Under the pieces are notes generated by a model, which was given only the letters and a program-made list of their open reading frames with translations, did no database searches and was not told the DNA's origin. Positions 26,906 through 34,269 of a stretch of 64,000 nt of DNA are shown piece by piece. This DNA comes from Acidiflorens sp963847715. GTDB lineage: Bacteria; Acidobacteriota; Terriglobia; Terriglobales; Acidobacteriaceae. Within the stretch, counting starts at the first letter, position 1, and each line of letters begins with the position of its first letter. The translations under genes and the position numbers were made by a program. The stretch is from positions 62,001-126,000 of the forward strand of contig CAWKAZ010000011.1 of assembly GCA_963847715.1 (NCBI GenBank). Reading direction: 5' to 3'.

Positions 26906-27228
26906 TTTCGTTTCCCGGAGCTGACCTTCTTCTCCGGCTGCTTCCCGACTGGCTTCCCGGCCGCGCCGTGTTTGATTTCCGTCAGGCGATGGCTGGCGTT
27001 GGAGTCAAGATCGAGCGCATAAAACTTCTTCAGCTCTCGAATGCGTTCGAGCGATGCCGGGTTGAATGGAGTTTTGCCGTCGAAAGCGTGAAGCACGATG
27101 CCCTCGAGCAGATCGCCTAGCGACATATCGTGATACTCAGCAAAACCCTTAAGCACCTTGAGAATGCGCTTCTCCATGCGCACGCCGGTCTGCACCCGTT
27201 CCACCACGAGTTGTAATTCGTTGATCAT
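26902..27228 (-). CDS. Ribbon-helix-helix-like DNA-binding protein, probable autoregulator
   Basis: The product is 108 residues. Residues 10-50 fit a ribbon-helix-helix fold: a short strand TGVRMEKR, helix ILKVLKGFAEYHD, turn, helix SLGDLLEGIVLHAF. The C-terminus is a Lys-rich tail. A frame of 208 codons exists, but its first 100 codons run through the promoter and the divergent gene; ATG 27228 sits exactly at the expected transcription start of a TTGACA/TACATT promoter, so the mRNA is probably leaderless. A TGGTACA/TGTACCA palindrome covers that -10 and start codon, which implies self-repression. It is divergent from the DUF2277 gene. Confidence 0.75.
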   Translation of the reverse strand: MINELQLVVERVQTGVRMEKRILKVLKGFAEYHDMSLGDLLEGIVLHAFDGKTPFNPASLERIRELKKFYALDLDSNASHRLTEIKHGAAGKPVGKQPEKKVSSGKRK

Positions 27229-27250
27229 GGTACAAATGTACCACGGTACC
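27228..27250 (-). promoter_or_regulatory. Operator of the RHH operon
   Basis: TGGTACA and TGTACCA form a perfect inverted repeat with a 2-bp centre (27228-27243); a further palindromic GGTACC follows at 27245-27250. The site covers the -10 and the start codon. Confidence 0.6.
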
Positions 27251-27263
27251 ATCTTAATGTCAA
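27235..27263 (-). promoter_or_regulatory. Leaderless promoter of the RHH operon
   Basis: TTGACA (27263-27258) and TACATT (27240-27235) are spaced 17 bp on the minus strand. Only 6 bp separate the -10 from the ATG, so transcription should begin at or next to the start codon. Confidence 0.65.
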
Positions 27264-27354
27264 AGATCGACACCGGGGGGGGAACCCTTGTCCCGCGGGT
27301 GCTGGCATCGTGAGAAAATATTGTTATCAGTTGGGCGTTGGGAGGGCCCTGCGA

Positions 27355-27624
27355 ATGTGCCGGAATATCAAGACTCTTTTCAATTTCGATCCCCCCGTCA
27401 CCGAGGACGAGGTGCGGGCGGCATCGCTCCAGTTTGTGAGAAAGATTACCGGTTTCAACAAGCCTTCGAAAGCCAACGAAGCGGCATTTCTGACGGCGAT
27501 CGATGAAATCGCTGGCATTGCGGCGCATCTACTTCATTCGCTCGACACGACCGCACCTCCGAAGAATCGGGAAGAGGAGGCTGCGAAGGCGAAGGCGCGC
27601 GCTGCCGAGCGCTTCGGAGCTTAG
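27355..27624 (+). CDS. DUF2277 family protein
   Basis: The 89-residue protein begins MCRNIKTLFNFDPPVTEDEV, the hallmark of DUF2277, and continues with ASLQFVRKITGF and SKANEAAFLTAIDEIA, ending in a charged helix. The function of the family is unknown. The ATG at 27355 has GGGAGGG upstream and matches the family start; a frame start 45 bp earlier is rejected. It is divergent from the RHH operon. Confidence 0.88.
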   Translation: MCRNIKTLFNFDPPVTEDEVRAASLQFVRKITGFNKPSKANEAAFLTAIDEIAGIAAHLLHSLDTTAPPKNREEEAAKAKARAAERFGA

Positions 27625-27663
27625 TTTCGTGATTACGTCTCAGCCCCGCCGCATCTTAACCTC

Positions 27664-27930
27664 ATGAACGATGCACACTTCTACCGCATCACCAAGGCGC
27701 TCGCGGATCCGCGGCGTTACGAACTGTTGCAGCGCATCGCCTCCTGCAAGGAAGTTGCCTGTAACGATATTCGCTCCGAATTCCCCATTACGGCAGCTAC
27801 CCTTTCGCACCATGTGAAAGAGCTTGCCAATGCCGGCTTAATCGATATCCGCAAGGATGCCAAGTACATCCACATGAAGCTTCGCCGCGGACTGTGGAAG
27901 AAATACCTCACCCGTCTCGGCCGTTTATAG
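27664..27930 (+). CDS. ArsR-type winged-helix transcriptional regulator
   Basis: The 88-residue protein is a minimal winged helix-turn-helix: KALADPRRYELLQRIASC, helix-turn-helix around CNDIRSEFPITAATLSHHVKEL and the wing GLIDIRKDAKYIHMKL. Cysteines 27 and 33 sit near helix 2 but the classical ArsR CxCxxC motif is absent, so a metal sensor is not indicated. It precedes a short-chain dehydrogenase by about 106 bp and probably controls it. Confidence 0.85.
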   Translation: MNDAHFYRITKALADPRRYELLQRIASCKEVACNDIRSEFPITAATLSHHVKELANAGLIDIRKDAKYIHMKLRRGLWKKYLTRLGRL

Positions 27931-28036
27931 AAAATTCACAATCCTTGTTGCACCCTTTGCGAGCCCTCTTACATCAATTAGATGGTCATCGAACTATCAA
28001 AACAGGTTCGAGCGGAGATTTGGAAAGGAAAAAGTA

Positions 28037-28789
28037 ATGGCTAAACTGAAGGGGAAAGTTGCAGTGGTAACAGGTGCGTCCAAGGGCATCGGCGCCGCGA
28101 TTGCAGAAGCGCTCGGCAAGGAAGGCGCCAGCGTCGTAGTGAATTACGCGAGCGACCAAGCCGGAGCCGACCGCGTTGTTGGCAAGATCACCGGCAGCGG
28201 TGGCAAAGCTATTGCCGTCAGGGGCGACGTCGCGCAATCGAGCGACGTGAGCACGCTGTTTGCAGAGACCAAGAAAGCTTTCGGCAAGGTGGACATTCTG
28301 GTGAACAACGCTGGCGTCTACGAGTTCAGTCCGCTCGAAGCGGTCACCGAGCAGCACTTCCACCGTCAGTTCAACATCAACGTTCTCGGCTTGCTGTTGG
28401 CCACCAAAGAAGCCGTGAAGAACATGAACGGCGACGGCGGTTCGATCATCAATCTGAGTTCGGTCGTGTCGCTGACCCCGGCCCCGAACGGATCGGTTTA
28501 CAGCGCCACTAAGGCCGCAGTCGACGCGATCACGCGATCGCTCGCGCAGGAGTTGGGCGCACGAAAGATTCGAGTGAACTCGCTGCTGCCGGGCGTCACT
28601 GAAACCGAGGGGCTCAAATCCAACCAAGCCGCCGACAAACATTTTCTCGACTATGCCGTATCACGTACGCCTTTGGGTCGAGTCGGCACGGTGGATGACA
28701 TCGCTAGCGCTGCGCTCTTTCTTGCCTCCGACGACTCGCGCTGGGTAACCGGCGAGAATCTGGTAGCGGGCGGCGGTATCCGCATCTAG
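28037..28789 (+). CDS. Short-chain dehydrogenase/reductase (SDR)
   Basis: The 250-residue NAD(P)-dependent oxidoreductase has the classical motifs: TGASKGIGAA (cofactor binding, about 12-21), NNAG near 90, the serine in NLSSVVS, and the catalytic YSATK near 155. The TGASKG and the basic context favour NADPH. The length is typical of FabG-like ketoreductases, but the substrate cannot be deduced. AAGGAAAAAG precedes the ATG. It is probably controlled by the adjacent ArsR-type regulator. Confidence 0.92.
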   Translation: MAKLKGKVAVVTGASKGIGAAIAEALGKEGASVVVNYASDQAGADRVVGKITGSGGKAIAVRGDVAQSSDVSTLFAETKKAFGKVDILVNNAGVYEFSPLEAVTEQHFHRQFNINVLGLLLATKEAVKNMNGDGGSIINLSSVVSLTPAPNGSVYSATKAAVDAITRSLAQELGARKIRVNSLLPGVTETEGLKSNQAADKHFLDYAVSRTPLGRVGTVDDIASAALFLASDDSRWVTGENLVAGGGIRI

Positions 28790-28854
28790 CAATACCGGAC
28801 TTGTTGTCTTGCAACGTGGGATCGCGTGCATTTCTCCAGCTCGATCCCACGTTT

Positions 28855-29862
28855 TTAATTCTTGGCCTCGGCCATCAGCCGTTTCGCGACCGCGCAATAC
28901 AACTCGACCGCCTCTTCCAGTTGTTTCTTCTCTACGAACTCACCCTCGGTATGCGCCACGTGAATGGACCCCGGCCCCAGCAGCAGTGGCTCTCCCCAAT
29001 TTCCGAGCGAGGGAATGTCGGTGGTAAACGCAGCCACCATCGTGGGCACTCCATCAAGTGTGCGTAATCGCATGAAAGGAGCTTCTCGTGTGAACTCAAC
29101 CTCGCACAATCCTCCGACGGTTTCGACGATCTGGCGTCGCAGCCCGTCCGACGGTCCGACGAGCCGGTAAAAAAGTTCAGCACGTGCGAAGTCTGGAATC
29201 ACGTTGCGCGCGCGGCCGCCTTCGATGGTTCCCACATTTTTCGTGCTGGCGCCCACGTCCGGCGTCGCCGGCAGTCTCATGGTGTGCAAACGATGCAGCG
29301 CTTCGACGAGCTTGTCGATCGCTGATTCTCCCAGGTCTGGATAGGCCGAGTGCGCCATCTTGCCGAGTGCGGTCAGTACCACGTGCAGCGATCCCTTGGT
29401 GGCCAGCGCCAGCCGGTTGTCCGTAGGTTCGCCGTTGATCATGAAGCGCGCTCCCATCGGATGCTGATTCGCTTTCGACGCGCCGACCGAATTCGTTTCC
29501 TCGCCGACGAGAAATAGCAATCCCACAAAAAAACCTTCTCCGCGCAAACGCTCTGCCGCCAGAATCTGCGCCGCAATAATTCCCTTGGCATCGCATGCGC
29601 CGCGACCATAAATGCGTTGCTCGTCCTCGGACGAGGCGATGAAGGGCGGCACGGTATCCATATGCGTCGAGAAAAAGACTTCAGGACGATCATGCCCAGC
29701 CCACGTCGCCAGCACGTTCGCGCGAACACCCTCGACCACCATCTTCCGGCTCTCAAATCCGCGACGACGCAGTTCTTCGCAGAGAAAATCGCCCACCGCC
29801 CCTTCGTTCGGAGTAATCGATTCGATGTCGACGAGCCGGCGGGTCAGCGCAAACAGATCCAT
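28855..29862 (-). CDS. M20 family metallopeptidase/deacylase
   Basis: The 335-residue zinc enzyme has the M20 ligands: FFSTHMDTVPP (His and catalytic Asp), YGRGACDAKG (bridging Asp), VGEETNSVGA (catalytic Glu and ligand Glu) and a C-terminal HVAHTEGEFVE His. The central dimerisation domain contains GKMAHSAYPDLGESAI. Family members include ArgE, DapE and carboxypeptidase G2; the substrate is open. The end of the heptamer palindrome F begins 18 bp before its start codon. Confidence 0.92.
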   Translation of the reverse strand: MDLFALTRRLVDIESITPNEGAVGDFLCEELRRRGFESRKMVVEGVRANVLATWAGHDRPEVFFSTHMDTVPPFIASSEDEQRIYGRGACDAKGIIAAQILAAERLRGEGFFVGLLFLVGEETNSVGASKANQHPMGARFMINGEPTDNRLALATKGSLHVVLTALGKMAHSAYPDLGESAIDKLVEALHRLHTMRLPATPDVGASTKNVGTIEGGRARNVIPDFARAELFYRLVGPSDGLRRQIVETVGGLCEVEFTREAPFMRLRTLDGVPTMVAAFTTDIPSLGNWGEPLLLGPGSIHVAHTEGEFVEKKQLEEAVELYCAVAKRLMAEAKN

Positions 29863-29879
29863 GGAGGAAGAGAGTAACA

Positions 29880-30016
29880 GTCGCTGGTCGCTGGTCGCTA
29901 GTCGCTGGCATCGGTCGTTCGTCGGCAGTCGTTAGTCGGTAGCCGGTAGTCGCTGGGATTGATTCTCTGCAATACTATCGGCGCACCCTAACGACCAACG
30001 ACGAACGACCATCGAC
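29880..30016. repeat. Heptamer palindrome F, between the M20 and hydrolase genes
   Basis: Left arm of ten or eleven 7-bp units of GTCGNTN type (29880-29955, one 6-bp slip), a 33-bp centre and a right arm of TAACGAC, CAACGAC, GAACGAC and CATCGAC (29989-30016). The words GTCGTTN and NAACGAC are those of element E. It lies between divergent genes. Confidence 0.9.
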
Positions 30017-30021
30017 TTCCC

Positions 30022-30699
30022 TTGAACCCCGAATCCGCCTCCATCCGCTCGTTCTTCCTTCCCGGCCCCGCCGGGCGTCTCGAAAGTCTGCTCAACGCCG
30101 GATCGCCTAATGCGACGCACACTGCGCTGGTTTGTCATCCTCATCCGGTCTACGGTGGAACGCTCCACAATAAAGTCGTCTTTCACGCCATGAAAGCGCT
30201 CAACAGCTTCGGATTCCCTGTGCTCCGCTTCAACTTCCGCGGCACCGGACTCAGCGAAGGCGAGCACGCCGGCGGGATTGGAGAAGTTGATGACGTTCGC
30301 ACCGCCCTCGACTGGCTGGATCGGGAATTCTCTTTGCCGTTGATCTTTGCCGGATTCTCCTTCGGCGCCGCCGTCGGATTGCGCGCCGCCTACAACGATG
30401 ACCGCGTCCGTGCCCTCATCGCGCTAGGTTTGCCCGCCGTTCCGGTCGAAGACCGCGTTTACGATTTCGACTTTCTGCGCGGGTGCATCAAGCCGAAGCT
30501 CTTCGTCAGCGGGTCGCGCGACAAATTCGGTCCGCTGGGAAAACTCGAAGCCCTGGTGGACACATTCGCCGAACCGAAAAAACTCGTGCGTATCGAAGCC
30601 GGAGATCATTTCTTCGAAGGAAGACTGCGCGAGTTGCGTGAGGCGATTGAAGCGTGGATCAAGGAAATTGCGCCGAACCTTGAAACACTGAAACCTTGA
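30022..30699 (+). CDS. Alpha/beta hydrolase, COG2945 type
   Basis: The 225-residue protein is a minimal alpha/beta hydrolase: CHPHPVYGGTLHNKVV (oxyanion region), FNFRGTGLSEGEH, nucleophile Ser in AGFSFGAAVGLR, Asp in VSGSRDKFGPL and His in AGDHFFEG. Family members hydrolyse esters of unknown physiological identity. The TTG start (LNPES read as Met) is the first possible one; heptamer palindrome F ends 5 bp upstream, so no Shine-Dalgarno is visible. Confidence 0.88.
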   Translation: MNPESASIRSFFLPGPAGRLESLLNAGSPNATHTALVCHPHPVYGGTLHNKVVFHAMKALNSFGFPVLRFNFRGTGLSEGEHAGGIGEVDDVRTALDWLDREFSLPLIFAGFSFGAAVGLRAAYNDDRVRALIALGLPAVPVEDRVYDFDFLRGCIKPKLFVSGSRDKFGPLGKLEALVDTFAEPKKLVRIEAGDHFFEGRLRELREAIEAWIKEIAPNLETLKP

Positions 30700-30725
30700 A
30701 ACTTGCTTCTCTATAATCTTCCCAG

Positions 30726-32066
30726 ATGCCGGAGATCTCGCCCGAACGCCAGCACCAATTCGCCCGCATGCGCGATACCGCACGCGAAATCTTCGGCGCC
30801 GCCCTGAAGAATGCTTCCATCGAAAACGCCTTCGCCCACAACGCGCATTGCGAACGCCGCGTGCTGCGCATTGGAGAAGACCTGCACGATCTCGATCTCT
30901 ACAATCGCGTTTTCGTCGTCTCGATCGGCAAGGCGGGGCATACCATGGTTGCGGCTCTCGAGGCGCAAGTCGGCAGCAGTCTTGAAGGCATCGTCGCGTC
31001 GTCCGTAGAACCGGCAAATCAAATCCGCGGCTTTCGATATTTTCGCGGTGGGCACCCAACACCCACCGCTGAGTCGATCCAAGCCGCCAGCGCCATTCTG
31101 AAATCGCTCGACTCCCTCGACGCCAACTCGCTCGTTATCTTCATGATTTCTGGCGGCGGTTCCTCCATCGTCGAAAAGCCAGTGGACGAGGAGATCACGG
31201 TCGCGGACTTAGCGGCAACGTATCAGGCGCTCGTGCACTCGGGCGCGCCGATCGCCGAGATCAATGCCATCCGCAAGCATCTCTCCGCCATCAAGGGTGG
31301 ACGCCTCGCGCAAGCCGCCTATCCCGCTCAGCAGGTTTCGATTCTCGTCTCCGATGTGCCGGACGCCACGCCGGATGCGCTGGCCTCCGGACCAACGATG
31401 CCCGATTCCACTTCTATTCACGACTGCGAGAACATCGCAGCCAAGTACAGCCTACTCGAGCAGTTTCCCAAGTCAGTTGCCGACCTGTTTCATCAGCGCG
31501 CGATCGACGAGACGCCGAAATCCGACGACCCCGCCTTTGTCCGCGCCCGCTGGTGGACCGTGCTCTCGAACAAAGTAGCGATTGATGAAGCCGCAGTAGC
31601 GGCCACGCGCGCTGGCTTTGCTGTCGAAGTCGATAACTCGTGCGACGACTGGCCCTACGATCAGGCCGCCACGTACCTGCTGAATCGGCTTCGCGATCTG
31701 CGCAGCAAAGTGTCGCGGGTCTGCCTGATTTCAGGAGGAGAAGTAACCGTGACCGTCCGCAATGGCGGCATCGGAGGACGCAACCAGCAGTTTGCCCTGG
31801 CCTGCGTTGAACACATATCAGGACAAGACATTACTGTGTTGAGCGCCGGCACCGACGGCATAGACGGCAACAGTCCCGCGGCGGGAGCCGTCGTCGATGG
31901 CCGCACGCTAATTCGGGCAGGCGAACTTAACGACACGGGCAACCCTGTGCAGGAAGCCCTCGACACCTTCAACGCTTACCCTCTTTTGGATGCGCTCGGC
32001 GATGCCATAATGACTGGGCCTACCGGAAATAATCTGCGCGACCTGCGTATCCTGCTGGCTTACTAG
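30726..32066 (+). CDS. Glycerate 2-kinase (DUF4147/MOFRL family)
   Basis: The 446-residue enzyme phosphorylates glycerate to 2-phosphoglycerate. The N-terminal DUF4147 domain (about 10-240) contains SIGKAGHTMVAALEAQ, GGHPTPTAES and the nucleotide loop FMISGGGSSIVEKP; the C-terminal MOFRL domain (about 310-440) contains SGGEVTVTV, GGRNQQFAL and GTDGIDGNSPAAGA. Length and motif order are normal for the family. It follows the hydrolase gene by 26 bp, probably in one transcript. Confidence 0.93.
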   Translation: MPEISPERQHQFARMRDTAREIFGAALKNASIENAFAHNAHCERRVLRIGEDLHDLDLYNRVFVVSIGKAGHTMVAALEAQVGSSLEGIVASSVEPANQIRGFRYFRGGHPTPTAESIQAASAILKSLDSLDANSLVIFMISGGGSSIVEKPVDEEITVADLAATYQALVHSGAPIAEINAIRKHLSAIKGGRLAQAAYPAQQVSILVSDVPDATPDALASGPTMPDSTSIHDCENIAAKYSLLEQFPKSVADLFHQRAIDETPKSDDPAFVRARWWTVLSNKVAIDEAAVAATRAGFAVEVDNSCDDWPYDQAATYLLNRLRDLRSKVSRVCLISGGEVTVTVRNGGIGGRNQQFALACVEHISGQDITVLSAGTDGIDGNSPAAGAVVDGRTLIRAGELNDTGNPVQEALDTFNAYPLLDALGDAIMTGPTGNNLRDLRILLAY

Positions 32067-32287
32067 GCATCTTTAACACCATTGAAAGTCGTCGCATGCC
32101 GCAACTTTTCCCCAGGCCCTGTGTTTGCGTAAGTAGAAGAGGTGTGAACTGGCGGGTTACGAAATTGCCCCAAACGTACATGACCTTTCGCGGAGCGTAA
32201 ATGTCTGTAAATCCCATCCGCACCGGCAGCGCTCTCCAGAGAACTCGCATCTAAATGCTCAAAACCCGAACAGCAACGGAGGTTCGT

Positions 32288-32878
32288 TTGAAACGCACAG
32301 CACGCATTGCCCTGCTCATTGCTCTTGCCTGCACGGTTCTGGCTTTGCCGAACTTCGCGCAAGCCCAGAAAATCGATGTCGCCTTCGGACTCAGCACGAC
32401 GACGGCGCCCGCAGCCAACTCGAATGGTCCTTCGCTTACCGGTGGCACATATGCCGGCTTTAGCGGCGACGTGCTCCCTTGGCACAATTTCGGCATCGGA
32501 GGCGAAATCTACTGGAGGACAAGCCAGGCCGTGTACAACAGCTCGCTCTACGGCCCCATTCCCTATCGCCCGCTCTTCTTAGATGTGAACGGGATTTACG
32601 CGCCTAAACTGGCCAGCCACACTTATATCGAGCTTTCCGCTGGCATTGGCGCGATGGATACCCGTCAGTATTGCAACGGCTGCGGCAACGGCTATAACAC
32701 GAATTACTCCAGCGACAAGCACTTTATGGGAGATTTCGGCGCCGGGCTGAAGCTCTATCCCACGCACAATTTCTTCATTCGCCCCGAGGCGAAGATCTAT
32801 CTGGTTACCAACAACCAGTTGTTCAGTTCCTCGTACGCCACGCGGTACGGGCTGTCCATCGGCTACACCTTCAAATAG
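32288..32878 (+). CDS. Secreted outer-membrane beta-barrel-like protein
   Basis: The 196-residue product has a Sec signal (IALLIALACTVLALPNFAQA) and a beta-rich mature chain with alternating aromatic and small residues that ends in YGLSIGYTFK, close to the terminal-Phe motif of small outer-membrane barrels. Its exact family is unclear. I place the start at TTG 32288, 5 bp after GGAGG; the ATG 33 bp upstream gives an unusual n-region. A GC-rich palindrome follows the stop. Confidence 0.7.
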   Translation: MKRTARIALLIALACTVLALPNFAQAQKIDVAFGLSTTTAPAANSNGPSLTGGTYAGFSGDVLPWHNFGIGGEIYWRTSQAVYNSSLYGPIPYRPLFLDVNGIYAPKLASHTYIELSAGIGAMDTRQYCNGCGNGYNTNYSSDKHFMGDFGAGLKLYPTHNFFIRPEAKIYLVTNNQLFSSSYATRYGLSIGYTFK

Positions 32879-32897
32879 AAACAATCGGCAAGCTGTG

Positions 32898-32920
32898 GGG
32901 ACGGGGCTCTGCCCCGTCCC
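32898..32920. repeat. GC-rich palindromic repeat, copy 2
   Basis: GGGACGGGGC and GCCCCGTCCC form a perfect 10-bp stem with a TCT loop, 20 bp past the barrel gene stop. There is no T-run. The sequence recurs inside tatB at 33316. Confidence 0.75.
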
Positions 32921-32985
32921 GCTTCGCCGCCAAAATTCCCACTCCCCGGTAGTCAGCTTCCGCTTCTGCGCATTATGATAGGGCT

Positions 32986-33372
32986 ATGGGTTTTGGCTAC
33001 TCCGGCGAGATGATCTTCATTTTTTTCCTGGCGCTGATCCTTTTCGGCCCCAAGAAGATGCCCGAGATTGGACGCCAGGTGGCAAAGTTCCTCAACGAAT
33101 TTCGCCGCGCCTCCAACGAATTTCGATCGCAGATCGAAGCCGAGGTCAATTCACTCGACCTGCCCAAACAGCAAATTTTGCCGCCCGGCAAGGCTCCCCT
33201 CGGATCGCTGGCCAGCCGTATCTTTAATCCACCAACGCCTGAAAAGATGGAAGCGGCGGAAGCCGCCGCAACTGACACGCCAGAAGCGCCAGCGGTCGAA
33301 ACTTCCCCTTCCGTAGAGACGGGGCTTGCCCCGTCTCCACCGCCCGCTCCGAAAGTAGCAGCCGATGCCTGA
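32986..33372 (+). CDS. tatB: Twin-arginine translocase subunit TatA/TatB family
   Basis: The 128-residue protein has the short N-terminal membrane helix (MIFIFFLALILFGPKKMPEIG) followed by an amphipathic helix (RQVAKFLNEFRRASNEF) and a disordered Pro/Ala/Glu tail, as in TatA/TatB. The Glu within the helix and the gene order before tatC favour TatB. Codons about 111-118 lie within a palindromic repeat. The ATG is internal to no other gene; stop overlaps the tatC start. Confidence 0.88.
   Translation: MGFGYSGEMIFIFFLALILFGPKKMPEIGRQVAKFLNEFRRASNEFRSQIEAEVNSLDLPKQQILPPGKAPLGSLASRIFNPPTPEKMEAAEAAATDTPEAPAVETSPSVETGLAPSPPPAPKVAADA
33316..33337. repeat. GC-rich palindromic repeat, copy 3, inside tatB
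   Basis: GAGACGGGGC and GCCCCGTCTC with a TT loop form a perfect 10-bp stem in the coding sequence of the TatB tail, encoding ETGLAPS. Confidence 0.75.
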
Positions 33373-34165
33373 ATTGGCCGCGTCCGCATCGGTGAATGAG
33401 CCGGCGAAAGAACAGATGCCCACCATGGGCTTCCTCGATCATCTCGAGGAGCTCCGCAAGCGCATCGTTTACTCCGCTATCGCTGTCGTCATCGGTTTTT
33501 TTGCCTGCTGGGGATTCGCCGGGCGCATCTACGGAGTGATGCAGCGTCCCATCATGGACGCGCTCGCCCGTAACAACCTCTCGGCCAAGCTCGTCTACGT
33601 CAACCCGATCGAGCCTTTCAACCTGTATTTGAAAGTCGGACTGTTGGCGGGCCTGTTTGTCGCCTCACCGTTCGTGCTCTACCAACTCTGGTGTTTCATT
33701 TCGCCTGGTCTTTACCGGAACGAAAAGCACTACGTGATGCCCTTCATGTTCTCGACCATCGGGCTCTTTGTTGCCGGGGGATACTTCGGGTACAAAGTCG
33801 TTCTGCCGCAGGCGCTCGTCTTTCTGATCGGGTATGGCAAGGATTTTCAGCCGATGATCACGCTCAGCGAATACAGTTCCCTTTTCCTGACCATCATCGT
33901 CGGCCTGGGCGTTATTTTTGAAATGCCCATCCTGATCTTTTTCCTCGCGCTCATGGGCATTGTCAGCGCTGGCTTCATGTGGAAAAACATCCGCTACGCG
34001 ATCCTGCTCATCTTCATCATCGCGGGCATCGTTTCGCCGACGCCCGACATCCTGAACATGTGCATCTTCGCCGCGCCCATGGTGGCTTTATACGTCGGAA
34101 GCATCGCCATCGCCTGGTTTGTGCATCCCGACCAGCGAAAGAAACGGGCCGAAAAGAATTCATAA
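33365..34165 (+). CDS. tatC: Twin-arginine translocase subunit TatC
   Basis: The 266-residue polytopic protein is the signal-recognition subunit of the Tat system. It has about six helices and the motifs MGFLDHLEELRKRI, ELFFHPGLYRNEKHYVMPF-like ISPGLYRNEKHYVMPF and GLGVIFEMPILIFFLA, which fit TatC. The ATG overlaps the tatB stop by 8 bp, so the two are coupled. The stop lies at the edge of the palindromic element at 34164. Confidence 0.95.
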   Translation: MPELAASASVNEPAKEQMPTMGFLDHLEELRKRIVYSAIAVVIGFFACWGFAGRIYGVMQRPIMDALARNNLSAKLVYVNPIEPFNLYLKVGLLAGLFVASPFVLYQLWCFISPGLYRNEKHYVMPFMFSTIGLFVAGGYFGYKVVLPQALVFLIGYGKDFQPMITLSEYSSLFLTIIVGLGVIFEMPILIFFLALMGIVSAGFMWKNIRYAILLIFIIAGIVSPTPDILNMCIFAAPMVALYVGSIAIAWFVHPDQRKKRAEKNS

Positions 34166-34269
34166 CCACAGAGGACACAGAGGGTCACAGGGGAACCCAT
34201 GAAAGAACCAGCGATGAGACTCGACAGTCCGGGGGTCTTCCTCCGTGTTCCTCCGTGCCCTTTGTGGTT
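34164..34269. repeat. AACCACAGAGG-type palindromic element at the M28 gene start
   Basis: AACCACAGAGGACACAGAGG-like left arm (34164-34195) and a CCTCCGTG/CCTTTGTGG-type right arm (34238-34269) are imperfect inverted copies about 32 bp long, with 8 mismatches and a 42-bp centre. The element starts in the tatC stop and ends inside the signal peptide of the next gene. Confidence 0.8.

Noticed and set aside
27228..27528. Longer 208-residue form of the ribbon-helix-helix protein
   Set aside because: The added 100 codons run through the promoter, operator and the divergent DUF2277 gene.
33316..33337. The tatB palindrome as a terminator
   Set aside because: No T-run and it lies inside an uninterrupted coding frame before tatC.
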